Assembly (NCBI RefSeq): GCF_900289175.1
Contig: NZ_LT985747.1
Span: forward strand, 4,330,162-4,394,161
DNA from: Paenibacillus faecalis
Lineage (GTDB): Bacteria; Bacillota; Bacilli; Paenibacillales; Paenibacillaceae
Direction: 5' to 3'
Length of the DNA: 64,000 bases
This document shows, piece by piece, positions 25,068-34,261 of this stretch (position 1 is the stretch's first letter; each line of letters begins with the position of its first letter). Below the pieces are notes generated by a model, which was not told where the DNA came from, did not search any database, and was given only the letters and a program-made list of their open reading frames with translations. Made by a program: the position numbers and the translations under genes.

Positions 25068-26899
25068 GCCGTCTCCCCCTTACGAAGCATCGGTATCTCC
25101 ATCCGGACCTCGGTTCCCTGCCCCGGAGCACTGTTAATTGTTATTCCATAATCATCCCCGTAATTCATCACAATTCGCTCATGAACGTTCATCAATCCGA
25201 TGGAGCGATAGTCCTTATCGGGAGGCTGCAAGGTCTTGTCCTGTGTTCTGCGAATCTCCTCCAGCTTTTCCTCCGGTATCCCTGCTCCATTATCCGAAAC
25301 GGTAATGATAATCCGCTTCCCTTCCCGTTTGGCTTTCACCGTTATTTTATTGTTATCTTCGAGTGGGCGGAAGCCGTGTACGATGCAGTTCTCAACGACA
25401 GGCTGAACGAGCAGCTTAATGATGGCACAGTTTTTAATTTCAGGGTCTACCTCAATTTCGGCCTGCAGCCTTCCGTCATAGCGAATACGGAACAAATCCA
25501 GATAAACGGAACACAGATCGAGCTCTTCCTCAACGGTAACAATGGTGCTTTTCTTCACCATGTTCTTAAACATGACCGACAGGCTGTATATCATCTGGGA
25601 CACTTCCTTCGCCCCCATGAAATGAGCCTTCATGCGTATCGATTCCAATGTATTGTATAAAAAATGGGGATTGATCTGAGACTGCAAGGCAACCAGCTCG
25701 GCGTTTTTCTGCCTGATCTCGGACGCATACACTTTATCGATATATTGCTGCAGACGATCACACATATCGTTAAATCGGCGAGAGATTTGTTGCAGCTCGT
25801 CTTCGCCGGGCATCTGGATACGCGTTGACAGATCCCCTTCACCGATCCGGTTCATCGAACGGATAATCCGTTGTATTTTTTTAGAATACTTCCTTATGAT
25901 CGTGACCGATATCGCAAAGCTGATCGTTATGAACAGAAGCGTTATAATGATCAGCCCATTTCTCAAACTTTCTGTACTCTCTTGAATTAAGGATTGTGAA
26001 ACAATGCCAACAACGGACAAGCCAGCATTCCCAATATTCAACATGTTTATCCGAGAGGGCTCCTCCAGTTGAATCCATTCCTCATCCTGATCCAGCTTCC
26101 CATAATACGGATACACCTTGCCGTAATACGTCCCTTCCGAATCATAAATGGCCTTTCCTTGCGCGTTCAGCACCAAAATTCGGCCTTTGACCGGAGCACG
26201 GCTGTCCAGCCAGTATGATAGTTGTTGTGCATCAAATTCTACGTTAAGCATCCCTACCCTGTTTAAAGTCAACGGGTCCTTCAGCTCTCTAGAATAGGAA
26301 TATGATCCGGAGCCGGGAGACTGGTCAAGGGAGCGATCCTGGGGCATGATATCCCAGCTGTGCTGGTCCCTGCGGGCTAACCACGACTCCCATTCATTGT
26401 TGGAATCAGGCTCATTATTGAGCTGCTGATTATTTTTGCTAATATGCATGTAAGAATTATTCGGATAACTGTAAATGGACACGCTCTTAACGCTCGGCTC
26501 CTGCTCAATATAATTTTTCAGCAGTGTATTAAAAGACCGCAAGCGCTGCTCTCCCGCTTTAGTAAACAAATCCAGACGATATTTCAGGTAACTCTCATAT
26601 TCATGATTCAAAAAATACATCAGTTCATCACTTAATGTAGCATCGCCGTATATTTGCTGGACTACATTTTGAATGCCCTCGTACTGCCGGCTTAAATAAA
26701 TGTGCAGCACATTGGCAGACTCCAAATTGGCATCGGTCTGCTCACGTAAAATGCGCTGGGTCTGGTATTGAAAAACCAATGCGGCTGCAATCGCAAACAG
26801 CACGACCATTACAATTAAATAGAGTACAATGATCTTGTTGAACATTTTTCGCTTTAAATGGTTTAAATAAAACTGGCGTAATCTGAAAATGTGAATCAC
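25064..26899 (-). CDS. Sensor histidine kinase (YesM family)
   Basis: Membrane kinase that phosphorylates the adjacent AraC-type regulator. About 611 residues. One membrane segment lies at about 22-45 (IIVLYLIVMVVLFAIAAALV). A large extracellular sensor domain runs to about 310. A second membrane segment (about 314-336), a HAMP domain, and the His-kinase box LQSQINPHFLYNTLESIR with H412 follow. The HATPase domain has the N-box LVQPVVENCIVHGF and SDNGAGIP. The listed start is a GTG at 26899 with a poorly placed ribosome site, so the true N-terminus may be a few residues different. The extracellular domain presumably senses a glycan fragment or the loaded binding protein. Confidence 0.92.
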   Translation of the reverse strand: MIHIFRLRQFYLNHLKRKMFNKIIVLYLIVMVVLFAIAAALVFQYQTQRILREQTDANLESANVLHIYLSRQYEGIQNVVQQIYGDATLSDELMYFLNHEYESYLKYRLDLFTKAGEQRLRSFNTLLKNYIEQEPSVKSVSIYSYPNNSYMHISKNNQQLNNEPDSNNEWESWLARRDQHSWDIMPQDRSLDQSPGSGSYSYSRELKDPLTLNRVGMLNVEFDAQQLSYWLDSRAPVKGRILVLNAQGKAIYDSEGTYYGKVYPYYGKLDQDEEWIQLEEPSRINMLNIGNAGLSVVGIVSQSLIQESTESLRNGLIIITLLFITISFAISVTIIRKYSKKIQRIIRSMNRIGEGDLSTRIQMPGEDELQQISRRFNDMCDRLQQYIDKVYASEIRQKNAELVALQSQINPHFLYNTLESIRMKAHFMGAKEVSQMIYSLSVMFKNMVKKSTIVTVEEELDLCSVYLDLFRIRYDGRLQAEIEVDPEIKNCAIIKLLVQPVVENCIVHGFRPLEDNNKITVKAKREGKRIIITVSDNGAGIPEEKLEEIRRTQDKTLQPPDKDYRSIGLMNVHERIVMNYGDDYGITINSAPGQGTEVRMEIPMLRKGETA

Positions 26900-26946
26900 A
26901 CCCTGTACTATGATGATCGCTTCGGGACCCAGTGTAACATTGTTTT

Positions 26947-26959
26947 TGTAAACGTTTCA
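26947..26959 (-). promoter_or_regulatory. cre-like site upstream of the YesM-type kinase gene
   Basis: TGAAACGTTTACA on the minus strand contains the cre core AAACGTTT with one perfect half (12 of 14 consensus positions if a one-base offset is allowed). It lies about 50 bp before the kinase start, a position where CcpA would block transcription. Confidence 0.4.
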
Positions 26960-27090
26960 ATTGATTTTATCCTTTAAACCATGAAGAACTTCTGAACATT
27001 TAACACCGGATTTCTGCAAAAGTAACAATAGATATAAACAGATGCTAACCCTATTTTACCAAAAGAAAACGATGCCTTTCAGGCTCCAAC

Positions 27091-27145
27091 AAAAACCAAG
27101 GGCGGTCCCTTGAGATCATTTCAGACCTTAAGGACCGCCCTTTGG
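27091..27145. terminator. Terminator after the BCCT transporter gene
   Basis: Long stem CCAAGGGCGGTCC (27096-27108) and GGACCGCCCTTTGG (27132-27145), followed on the minus strand by TTGGTTTTTG. It ends the BCCT transcript. Confidence 0.9.
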
Positions 27146-27158
27146 CAATCATCTGCAC

Positions 27159-28709
27159 CTACTTTTTATCCTTGTTAGCCGCCTCTTCAAGACGCCGAAA
27201 ATGCCTTAGTTGAGCTTTCAAAACCGGTAAAGGCTCGCGAATCAAAAGCTTTACCAGCGCTACGATCAAGAGCAGCAGCAGTACCGTAAACGGCAAAGCT
27301 GCAATTAATGAAGCGGTCTGCAGCGCTTCTAGCCCGCCTGTGTATAGCAATACGCCAGCAATCGCAGCCATGAGTGTACCCCATACAATCTTGGCAACTC
27401 TGGGTGGATTCAGATTTCCATAAGTCGTCATGCTGGACAAAATATACGTAGCTGAGTCCGCCGATGTAACCAAAAACGTAAGTATTAACACAATCGAAAG
27501 CACGGACATGATCATCGACATTGGTAATTGTTCAAACAATTGAAACAACGCTGAGGTAACGTCTGCATTGACGGCCGCAGCGATTCCTGTGTTTTCGTTC
27601 AGATCAAACCAAAGTGCCGTACCTCCAAAAGCGGCAATCCATAAACAAGCGATCAAAGGCGGAACCACCATGACACCTATAATAAATTCCCGGATCGTTC
27701 TCCCTCTTGAGACCCTGGCTACAAATGAACCTACATACGGAGACCAGGCAATAGCCCATGCCCAGTAAAAAATCGTCCAGTCCCGTACCCATGTTCCTCC
27801 GGCATAGGGCTGAAGACGCAGGCTGTATTCGATAAAGTTCGTAATATAATCTCCGATTGCCAAAGTAAAGGTCTCCAATATAAATACGGTCGGCCCTAAA
27901 ACAAATACAAATAGCAAAAAGCAAAGCGCCAGCGCCAAGTTGAAATTGCTTAAATATTTAATTCCCTTGTCAAGACCTGATACTGATGAAGTCATATATG
28001 CAATGGACACAACCAGCAATATACTGATTTGTATCAGTGGGCTGTTCCCGGTACCAGCAACTGTATTCAGACCGCCGTTCATCTGGAGAACACCAAGGCC
28101 AATCGAGGTCGCAATCCCCATCACAGTGGCAATCACAGCCAAAATATCAATCGTATTCTTGACAGCAGGCTTACTGCCCATCACGGGTTCCAGAGCCGTG
28201 GATACGAGCCCATCTTTCTTCTTTCGAAACTGAAGAAACGCGATCACCAGCCCAACAAGCGCAAACACAGACCATTGACTGATTCCCCAGTGAAAGAAAG
28301 AGTACCCCATAGCAAGGCGCGCCGCCTCTTCTGTCAGAGGTTCAACCCCCGAAAAGGGTGTTGTGAAAAAATGGCTCATCGGCTCCGCTACGCCCCAAAA
28401 CACCAGACCGACACCGAAACCTGCAGAAAACAGCATTCCGATCCATGTAAAGAAGGGGTAATCCGGCTTTTGTTTATCTCCCCCCAAGCGAATGTTTCCG
28501 TATTTGCTTGCCGCCACCCAAATGAGAAAAATAATGATCACAAATACGGAAAGCAGATAGAACCAGCCAAAATTATTAGTTGTAAAATTAAACAAATAAG
28601 AGGCTGCAGCGCCGAATACTTTTGGCATAGCAGCCCCCACAATAACAAGGACAGCAATAATCACTGCTGATACCGTAAACACCGTATTCTTTGATATTTT
28701 TCGAATCAC
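27159..28709 (-). CDS. BCCT-family glycine betaine/carnitine/choline transporter
   Basis: Secondary transporter that imports quaternary-ammonium compatible solutes, driven by sodium or protons, under osmotic stress. The 516 residues span 12 predicted membrane helices. The BCCT signature is visible in FTWIGMLFSAGFGVGLVFWG and WTIFYWAWAIAWSPYVG, with the aromatic substrate-box residues of the family; LVTSADSATYIL is also conserved. It resembles Bacillus OpuD in length. The gene is monocistronic: a terminator follows and a 158-bp gap precedes it. Substrate choice between betaine, choline and carnitine cannot be decided from sequence. Its presence is not functionally linked to its neighbours in an obvious way. 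Confidence 0.93.
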   Translation of the reverse strand: MIRKISKNTVFTVSAVIIAVLVIVGAAMPKVFGAAASYLFNFTTNNFGWFYLLSVFVIIIFLIWVAASKYGNIRLGGDKQKPDYPFFTWIGMLFSAGFGVGLVFWGVAEPMSHFFTTPFSGVEPLTEEAARLAMGYSFFHWGISQWSVFALVGLVIAFLQFRKKKDGLVSTALEPVMGSKPAVKNTIDILAVIATVMGIATSIGLGVLQMNGGLNTVAGTGNSPLIQISILLVVSIAYMTSSVSGLDKGIKYLSNFNLALALCFLLFVFVLGPTVFILETFTLAIGDYITNFIEYSLRLQPYAGGTWVRDWTIFYWAWAIAWSPYVGSFVARVSRGRTIREFIIGVMVVPPLIACLWIAAFGGTALWFDLNENTGIAAAVNADVTSALFQLFEQLPMSMIMSVLSIVLILTFLVTSADSATYILSSMTTYGNLNPPRVAKIVWGTLMAAIAGVLLYTGGLEALQTASLIAALPFTVLLLLLIVALVKLLIREPLPVLKAQLRHFRRLEEAANKDKK

Positions 28710-28867
28710 TAAGCTCCCACCTCAAACAATTTATTTATCAATCCTTAACATTCTTAACCTTAAATTGAATAAACTAATCGCTGTTAAATGTAAGTCCGGG
28801 TGGCCTGATAAGCTATTAAACGTTATTGTGTGCTTTTCGAAAAATTACATACATCCCCAATACTTGT

Positions 28868-31081
28868 TCATTTTCTACTATCCGAACTTAAAGGCTGTTC
28901 CCTCAAAATTTCTGCTAAACCCTCCACATCCAGCCCATCGACTGCAAATGCCATACGTACCAGTTCAGGAGCTACAAACTCATCGTATTTGCCAAGATAA
29001 GGAGCTTCATCTGGACCAAGCAATGACTCGGGACCTGCCATTTCACATTCACCGAGCTCGGACAAAATTGCATCCATCAGCTGCCTGGCATCTGTTTTTC
29101 CGGCGACAACCATATAATACGGCTCCATCGGTACAATAGAGGAAAGGGCAAATCGGCCCGACAGATTATGCTTTAAGAGACGCTCCAGTGTACGAAACTG
29201 CTTGCTGCCCGCCCACGGCAAAATAAACATAGAGTCTCCCCCGGCCGGAATGACGGCACTCTTCAGCAGCCCGCTTTCCCTTGCCAGACGCCGCGCTCGT
29301 TCCAGACGGTTCACAGCTCCCGGTGCCAAATAAGGATAAAGCGTGTTCTCTGCCAGTATCTCACGCATTTTGCGGACGACACGAGTGTGAATATCGCCGC
29401 CAGCGCCAAGCCACAGGGTGTCCACTTTGCCTCTGGCAGCCTTCACATAAAGAGCTTTATGCTTCGCATCCACTTCCTCTACCTTCCACAGCTTGCCGGC
29501 CAGAGAGAAGCAATAGCCCGGCGGAGGTACGGTGGTGATGGAGCCGATCTCTTCAGAGCCGTTGTAAACGACATGCTCTTCATCATCCTTAAAAACCGCA
29601 TAGAACCGAAAGTTATTCACGATGCGCTCACCTGTAAGTCCGATGATAAGCGGTCCTTCATCTGTACGCTGGATATGATCCGTCTTCAGCAGGTAATTCA
29701 GGAAAATCCGGTATTCATCCGGTTCGATCCCGCGAAAAGCCGGCAACGTCAACACCGCACGCGCCAAGTCAGCAGGCTCCGCTTCTCCCATGCTTTTCAG
29801 AATGCTCATCGTCTGGTGATATAAGAGACCGATCGGCTTTTGCCGAAGGGTCAGCGGCTCTACCCATTTGTCCCGTACGTATAGCTCGATCACGGCAATC
29901 GCCCGCAGCAAAGTCCACGGCATTCTTGCCGGGAGCTGCGCTCCTTCATCCTCTTCTTCCGGGCATAGGAACAGCATCTCCGAAGCCTGACCCCGCCTCC
30001 CAGAGCGGCCAAGACGCTGTACAAAGCTGGAGCAGCTATAAGGAGCTCCGAGCTGCAAGACGCGCTCCAGCTCCCCAAGGTCAATACCGAGCTCCAGCGT
30101 CAATGTGGCCGCGGCAACTGCTGGGCCGGAACCGCTGCGCAGCGCGGCTTCCGTCTCTTCGCGAAGCATCGCTGAGATGCTGCCATGATGGACGTGAAAC
30201 ACGTCCGGCTGCTCGCGCTTCGCGGCAATACGGCGAAGCTCCAGCGTGATCAGCTCCGCATCGGAGCGGGAATTGGTGAAGACGAGCGCTTTTTTCAAAT
30301 GGGTATGATCATAAACAAAATCATAATATGCCTTGCGCGCATGTTCCAACTGTTCTGCCTGCTTCTCGTCCCGCGCATCCGGGAAAGAGAAGTGTTCTAC
30401 ACTTAGACGCAGCTTTCGGCCACCTTGCGGTGACACAACCTCAACCGGATTCCGGGTTCCAGCCGCCAACCAGCTCGCTGCTGTCTCGTAGTCACTGAGC
30501 GTAGCTGACAATCCGATCCGGCGCGGCGAGCAGGACGCCATCCGTTCAATCCGCGTCAGCTGGCTCAATACCTGAATGCCCCGGTCTGCTCCCATAAAAG
30601 CGTGAACCTCATCAATAATTACATACCGCAGATCCTGAAACAATGCAGGGATGGCATTCGGCCGATTCATCAGCAGCCCTTCGAGCGATTCGGGAGTAAT
30701 CTGAAGGACGCCTGAAGGCTTCTTCATCAGCTTGGTTTTCTCGGCCTGGGACACATCCCCATGCCAATGCCAGACTGGAACCTCCCCTTCCCGCAGCAGC
30801 TCACGGATTCGCTCAAACTGGTCGTTGATCAGCGCTTTTAATGGACCAATATATAAAATGCCAACAGATGAGGAAGGCCGCTCATACAGCTCGGTAAGAG
30901 CCGGAAAAAACGCCGCCTCCGTCTTGCCTGACGCCGTACCAGATGCAATAAGCAAATGGTTCTGCGTATCCAACAATACACGGCAAGCATCAACCTGCGC
31001 TTCGCGCAGTGTGTCCCATTGCTTCCGGTATATATATTCCTGTATAAACGGTGCTAGCCTTGCGAACGGATGACGGCTCAT
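28868..31081 (-). CDS. Lhr-like DEAD/DEAH-box helicase (BrxHI-like)
   Basis: Predicted SF2 ATP-dependent helicase, 737 residues. Motif I GTASGKT is at 48-54, Ia around ILYIGPLKALINDQ, DEVH at 157-160 and SAT at 192-194. Motif IV lies near LVFTNSRSDAEL, and motif VI is QRLGRSGRRG. The C-terminal half carries a winged-helix-like region and the Lhr-specific segment with PPPGYCFSLAGKLWKV. This architecture matches the Lhr-like helicase BrxHI of type 2 BREX. The ATG overlaps the stop of the ATPase gene, so it is the last gene of the TerB/BrxD-like operon. Base composition between about 29,900 and 30,300 looks GC-richer than the surroundings. No nuclease domain is fused. Substrate and biological role are unknown. 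Confidence 0.88.
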   Translation of the reverse strand: MSRHPFARLAPFIQEYIYRKQWDTLREAQVDACRVLLDTQNHLLIASGTASGKTEAAFFPALTELYERPSSSVGILYIGPLKALINDQFERIRELLREGEVPVWHWHGDVSQAEKTKLMKKPSGVLQITPESLEGLLMNRPNAIPALFQDLRYVIIDEVHAFMGADRGIQVLSQLTRIERMASCSPRRIGLSATLSDYETAASWLAAGTRNPVEVVSPQGGRKLRLSVEHFSFPDARDEKQAEQLEHARKAYYDFVYDHTHLKKALVFTNSRSDAELITLELRRIAAKREQPDVFHVHHGSISAMLREETEAALRSGSGPAVAAATLTLELGIDLGELERVLQLGAPYSCSSFVQRLGRSGRRGQASEMLFLCPEEEDEGAQLPARMPWTLLRAIAVIELYVRDKWVEPLTLRQKPIGLLYHQTMSILKSMGEAEPADLARAVLTLPAFRGIEPDEYRIFLNYLLKTDHIQRTDEGPLIIGLTGERIVNNFRFYAVFKDDEEHVVYNGSEEIGSITTVPPPGYCFSLAGKLWKVEEVDAKHKALYVKAARGKVDTLWLGAGGDIHTRVVRKMREILAENTLYPYLAPGAVNRLERARRLARESGLLKSAVIPAGGDSMFILPWAGSKQFRTLERLLKHNLSGRFALSSIVPMEPYYMVVAGKTDARQLMDAILSELGECEMAGPESLLGPDEAPYLGKYDEFVAPELVRMAFAVDGLDVEGLAEILREQPLSSDSRK

Positions 31082-32409
31082 AGTTCGAACTCCGCCAGGA
31101 AGTCATCCATATCATCTTGCTTTTTATCCTCCAGTTTGGTCTGAGGCGGCATCATCATCTCACCCAACAAATCCTCAAATGACGCTTCCGGGTGCTGATG
31201 CAGTGTATGCAGCAGATCCATAAAGTCCCTCACTACTTCACGAGGCGTCAGGAGTTCTTCTGCCCCTAACCGGCCTACGGCCTTTTGCATGAACGCGATG
31301 AGCTGGTCGTCCGTCAGGATGGGAGTATATTGGAAATGAAGGGCATGGATGTCCCTAAGTTTTTGCAAAAGAATAAGTATTTCCTCATACGACAGCATAT
31401 CCAGCTTTAAAATCGGCGAGGTATACGTCTTCAGACCACTGCTCCCATAACGTCCATCGATCAGACGGGAGCGGAGCGCATCGTAGCTGAACAGCCCACG
31501 CCGCTCATCTTCTAAAAACTGAGGGGTTCCGCCCATAAAAAACCCCAGATGCTCTGCCTTACCCTGCATCGTATCATTAAACATCGTTAGCAGCTTCTCA
31601 TAATTGCTTTGGCGGGAAATCGAATGCGTGATCTTATACAAATTCACACCCTCGTCGATAAACAGAAGCAGCCCTTTATAGCCTATGGCTGCTGTAAACT
31701 CTGACCACAGCTTCATATAGTCGTACCAGCTGTCATCATCAATGATGACGCCGACACCAAGATCTTTACGCGCTTCGGTCTTTGTCGGGTATTCCCCGCG
31801 CAGCCAGCGAAGAGCAGCATGCTTGCGGTCATCGTCACCCAGCTTGTAGCTGTTCCAGTAAACAGCAAGCACCTTTGCAAAGTCGAACCCGTGCACCAGG
31901 TTATGCATATTGCTCGTCACGGCGTAAATCCGCAGCTCGACTTGCTCGTTCAACGCAGCATCGCCGGGACGCAGCCCCGACTCTTGCATAATCTCCTGCT
32001 GGATGGCGGCAATCCATTTCTGCAAAATCATCTCCAATGCCCCGCCGTCCGGACGTGTACGTGTCGATAAATGGGTCATCAGCTCGCGATACGTAGCCAA
32101 ACCCTGACCCTTCGTTCCGACAAGACGCCGCTCTGGCGACAAGTCGGCATCAGCCACCACAAAATCTCGATCCATCGCGTAATTACGAATCATTTGCAAA
32201 AGAAAGCTTTTACCGCTTCCATATCGTCCGGTAATAAGCTTGAAAGCAGCACCGCCCTCAGCGATGTTGTCCATATCGCGCAGGATGGCTTCCACCTCGG
32301 GTTTGCGGCCGACCGCAATGTGCTCTAGTCCAACTCTGGGGACAACCCCTGCCGTGAGCGAATTGACCAGTGCGGTGGTCAGCCGTTTCGGTATTTTTAG
32401 TGGATTCAT
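31078..32409 (-). CDS. BrxD-type ATP-binding protein (DUF2791)
   Basis: P-loop ATPase of 443 residues, related to the BrxD component of BREX-like systems. Walker A GRYGSGKS is at 61-68, and the Walker B-like strand GLLLFIDEGVNL is near residue 250. A C-terminal region follows with EELLTPREVVRDFMDLL, typical of the DUF2791 group. It ends in an acidic tail (DDMDDFLAEFEL). The TerB-domain gene stop is eight bases upstream, and its own stop overlaps the helicase start, so the three are one operon. Such ATPases are thought to load or remodel a DNA-associated complex; the function here is inferred only from family and context. Confidence 0.87.
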   Translation of the reverse strand: MNPLKIPKRLTTALVNSLTAGVVPRVGLEHIAVGRKPEVEAILRDMDNIAEGGAAFKLITGRYGSGKSFLLQMIRNYAMDRDFVVADADLSPERRLVGTKGQGLATYRELMTHLSTRTRPDGGALEMILQKWIAAIQQEIMQESGLRPGDAALNEQVELRIYAVTSNMHNLVHGFDFAKVLAVYWNSYKLGDDDRKHAALRWLRGEYPTKTEARKDLGVGVIIDDDSWYDYMKLWSEFTAAIGYKGLLLFIDEGVNLYKITHSISRQSNYEKLLTMFNDTMQGKAEHLGFFMGGTPQFLEDERRGLFSYDALRSRLIDGRYGSSGLKTYTSPILKLDMLSYEEILILLQKLRDIHALHFQYTPILTDDQLIAFMQKAVGRLGAEELLTPREVVRDFMDLLHTLHQHPEASFEDLLGEMMMPPQTKLEDKKQDDMDDFLAEFEL

Positions 32410-32416
32410 CGTTTGA

Positions 32417-34261
32417 TCACCTCGTTAATTGATCAAGCATTGTTATATATTCATCTGCGATCGTCTCTCCGTCAATGAGCAGATCACCGATCGTCTCCAT
32501 CGCGGCATCGTTAATTTCATCAATGAGCAGCTGTGGCATGGAACCAGCCCGTTCCGCTGCCGCTTGAAGCATATTCATGTCAGGTCCTGTCTTCAGGGCA
32601 TATAGTGCTTCCAGATGCACAGGAGTTAACAACCGCACTAGCTGGCTCCACGCTTCATCCAGATTTTCCGTATGCCATGTTACAACTTCTTCGGTGTGCA
32701 AGAGATCTGCTTCTTCTACAGATTCATTACGAAAGCCTTGATCGATATCCGTTACAGGAAGCTTATCTGTTTCTTGAACTGTTGCTGTCTCTATAGACAA
32801 CTCGGTTCCCGCCGCTTCTTGTTTACCTGCTAGCCGCTCCATCACCCCATCACTTTCGAACCGATTTAATTCAAAAATGTCTAACTGAATCGGGACGTCA
32901 TTTTTATTTGACTGGATAGCTGGCTTCGCATTCTGTTTCCTACATCCGGGTTCCGTTTCCTTAACATTCAGGGGCACACTTTGCACCGATTCGGCATCAT
33001 CGACCAACAACATCTCACGAACATCATCCGACTCTTGCTGAAGTCGCCGTAATTTGACCCGGTTGATCTTAATCTTTGGCTGCTCTGTTTTCCCTTTCTG
33101 CTCTCTCTCAGCCAGCTGCAACTCCTTCTTCAAAAAACGTACCACCAGCTTTTCAATTTCTGGGTCAGCCTCAATTCCGCGTAGTCTTCCTTTAAAACCG
33201 CGCAGCTCCCGCAGTTTATTCTCCATCATCCGCATCAAATTCGTAATATAATGCCTGAGCGGAGCATGTTCGCTTATTGGCAAAGTCATAACTGTAACGG
33301 TTCGGCCATAAATATCATAATCGTAAACGGCACTGCGAAATATATATCTTTCCTGTTTCCGTTCTTTCGGTTTAAACATATCGATAAGGCGCTTGCCTGT
33401 TGTTTTCCCAAGATAGGCGTCTACGAGAGCCACCACCTTGGGACCGTACTTTCTCATATCTTTACGTCCGCCTTCTTGGAAAAATCGGCTCTTCTTCGGC
33501 TCGTAATCCATCATATCAATGAGCATGTTCCAGTTCAGCTCAAGCGGCTCGGCTGTAAATCTCCGCATCCATTCAAGCTCTTTCAGCTCACTGGACAAGC
33601 TGCGCGGAATGCTGTTGTACGTTTCCGTAACCGACGTATTCAGCTCGTGAACTAAGGAAAAATCAAACAGCCATTCCCTCGCATATGCATCCAGCTTCGG
33701 AAATCGCTGCCGATAAGCCTGCCATACGCTCTCAAGCAGCTGCCAGCCCTGAGCCGGATGCGTCCAGCCGACCCCGTTGATCAGCTCGTACATGTAAACG
33801 AATATGTAGGATAAGTCGGTCTCGGGATATCTGCCTGACCTCACTTCGTCCCGCCAATAAAAATACCATTGAAATTGAGCGGTTGACATATGATCGTAAG
33901 TAGGCCAATAGTTTTTAAAGGGGACGAAAGAATGCTCAGGCTCTGTATGCCATGCCAGTTCACGGGCTCTTATTACAAATTGCTGTTCGCTTGAATAGTA
34001 GCGAATGTTCTCTGAGGAACCGTCCTGAAAATTCAAGTCATCCATCGAAAGCTCGGCTGCTTGATGGTTTTTTTGCACATTACCGACACTTTTGCTCTGC
34101 CGGTCTTCTTCTGTTATATCGAACATTCTTGCAGGAACGGCAATGTTTTTCTCTTCGCCGCCTATTTCAAATTCAGCAAAACGGATGTCGTTATCTCGAA
34201 CGATGGTATGCCGGACGTTATCATCTATGTTCTTTTCATGTTTTTTTCTGAAATATTCCAT
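32417..34261 (-). CDS. TerB-N/TerB-C domain protein, first gene of the helicase operon
   Basis: About 614 residues starting MEYFRKKHEK; the ATG at 34261 is about ten bases after GGAGG, and an in-frame ATG at 34297 has no good site. Residues about 100-260 match the TerB N-terminal domain: NYWPTYDHMSTAQFQWYFYW and ETDLSYIFVYMYELIN. The central part contains a basic coiled-coil-like stretch (KKELQLAEREQKGKTEQPK) and a low-conservation acidic linker (about 400-530). The C-terminus, with PVHLEALYALKTGPDMNMLQ and INDAAMETIGDLLID, fits TerB-C. Comparative genomics has linked such TerB proteins to DUF2791 ATPases and Lhr-like helicases as a possible DNA-processing or stress module; no experimental role is known to me. 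It heads the operon and is divergent from an M50 protease gene. Confidence 0.87.
   Translation of the reverse strand: MEYFRKKHEKNIDDNVRHTIVRDNDIRFAEFEIGGEEKNIAVPARMFDITEEDRQSKSVGNVQKNHQAAELSMDDLNFQDGSSENIRYYSSEQQFVIRARELAWHTEPEHSFVPFKNYWPTYDHMSTAQFQWYFYWRDEVRSGRYPETDLSYIFVYMYELINGVGWTHPAQGWQLLESVWQAYRQRFPKLDAYAREWLFDFSLVHELNTSVTETYNSIPRSLSSELKELEWMRRFTAEPLELNWNMLIDMMDYEPKKSRFFQEGGRKDMRKYGPKVVALVDAYLGKTTGKRLIDMFKPKERKQERYIFRSAVYDYDIYGRTVTVMTLPISEHAPLRHYITNLMRMMENKLRELRGFKGRLRGIEADPEIEKLVVRFLKKELQLAEREQKGKTEQPKIKINRVKLRRLQQESDDVREMLLVDDAESVQSVPLNVKETEPGCRKQNAKPAIQSNKNDVPIQLDIFELNRFESDGVMERLAGKQEAAGTELSIETATVQETDKLPVTDIDQGFRNESVEEADLLHTEEVVTWHTENLDEAWSQLVRLLTPVHLEALYALKTGPDMNMLQAAAERAGSMPQLLIDEINDAAMETIGDLLIDGETIADEYITMLDQLTR

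Noticed and set aside
28868-34261. A complete BREX or DISARM defence system
   Set aside because: Only BrxD- and BrxHI-like components are present. No methyltransferase, PglZ, BrxC or BrxL-type gene occurs in the window, so it is reported as a separate TerB-associated module.
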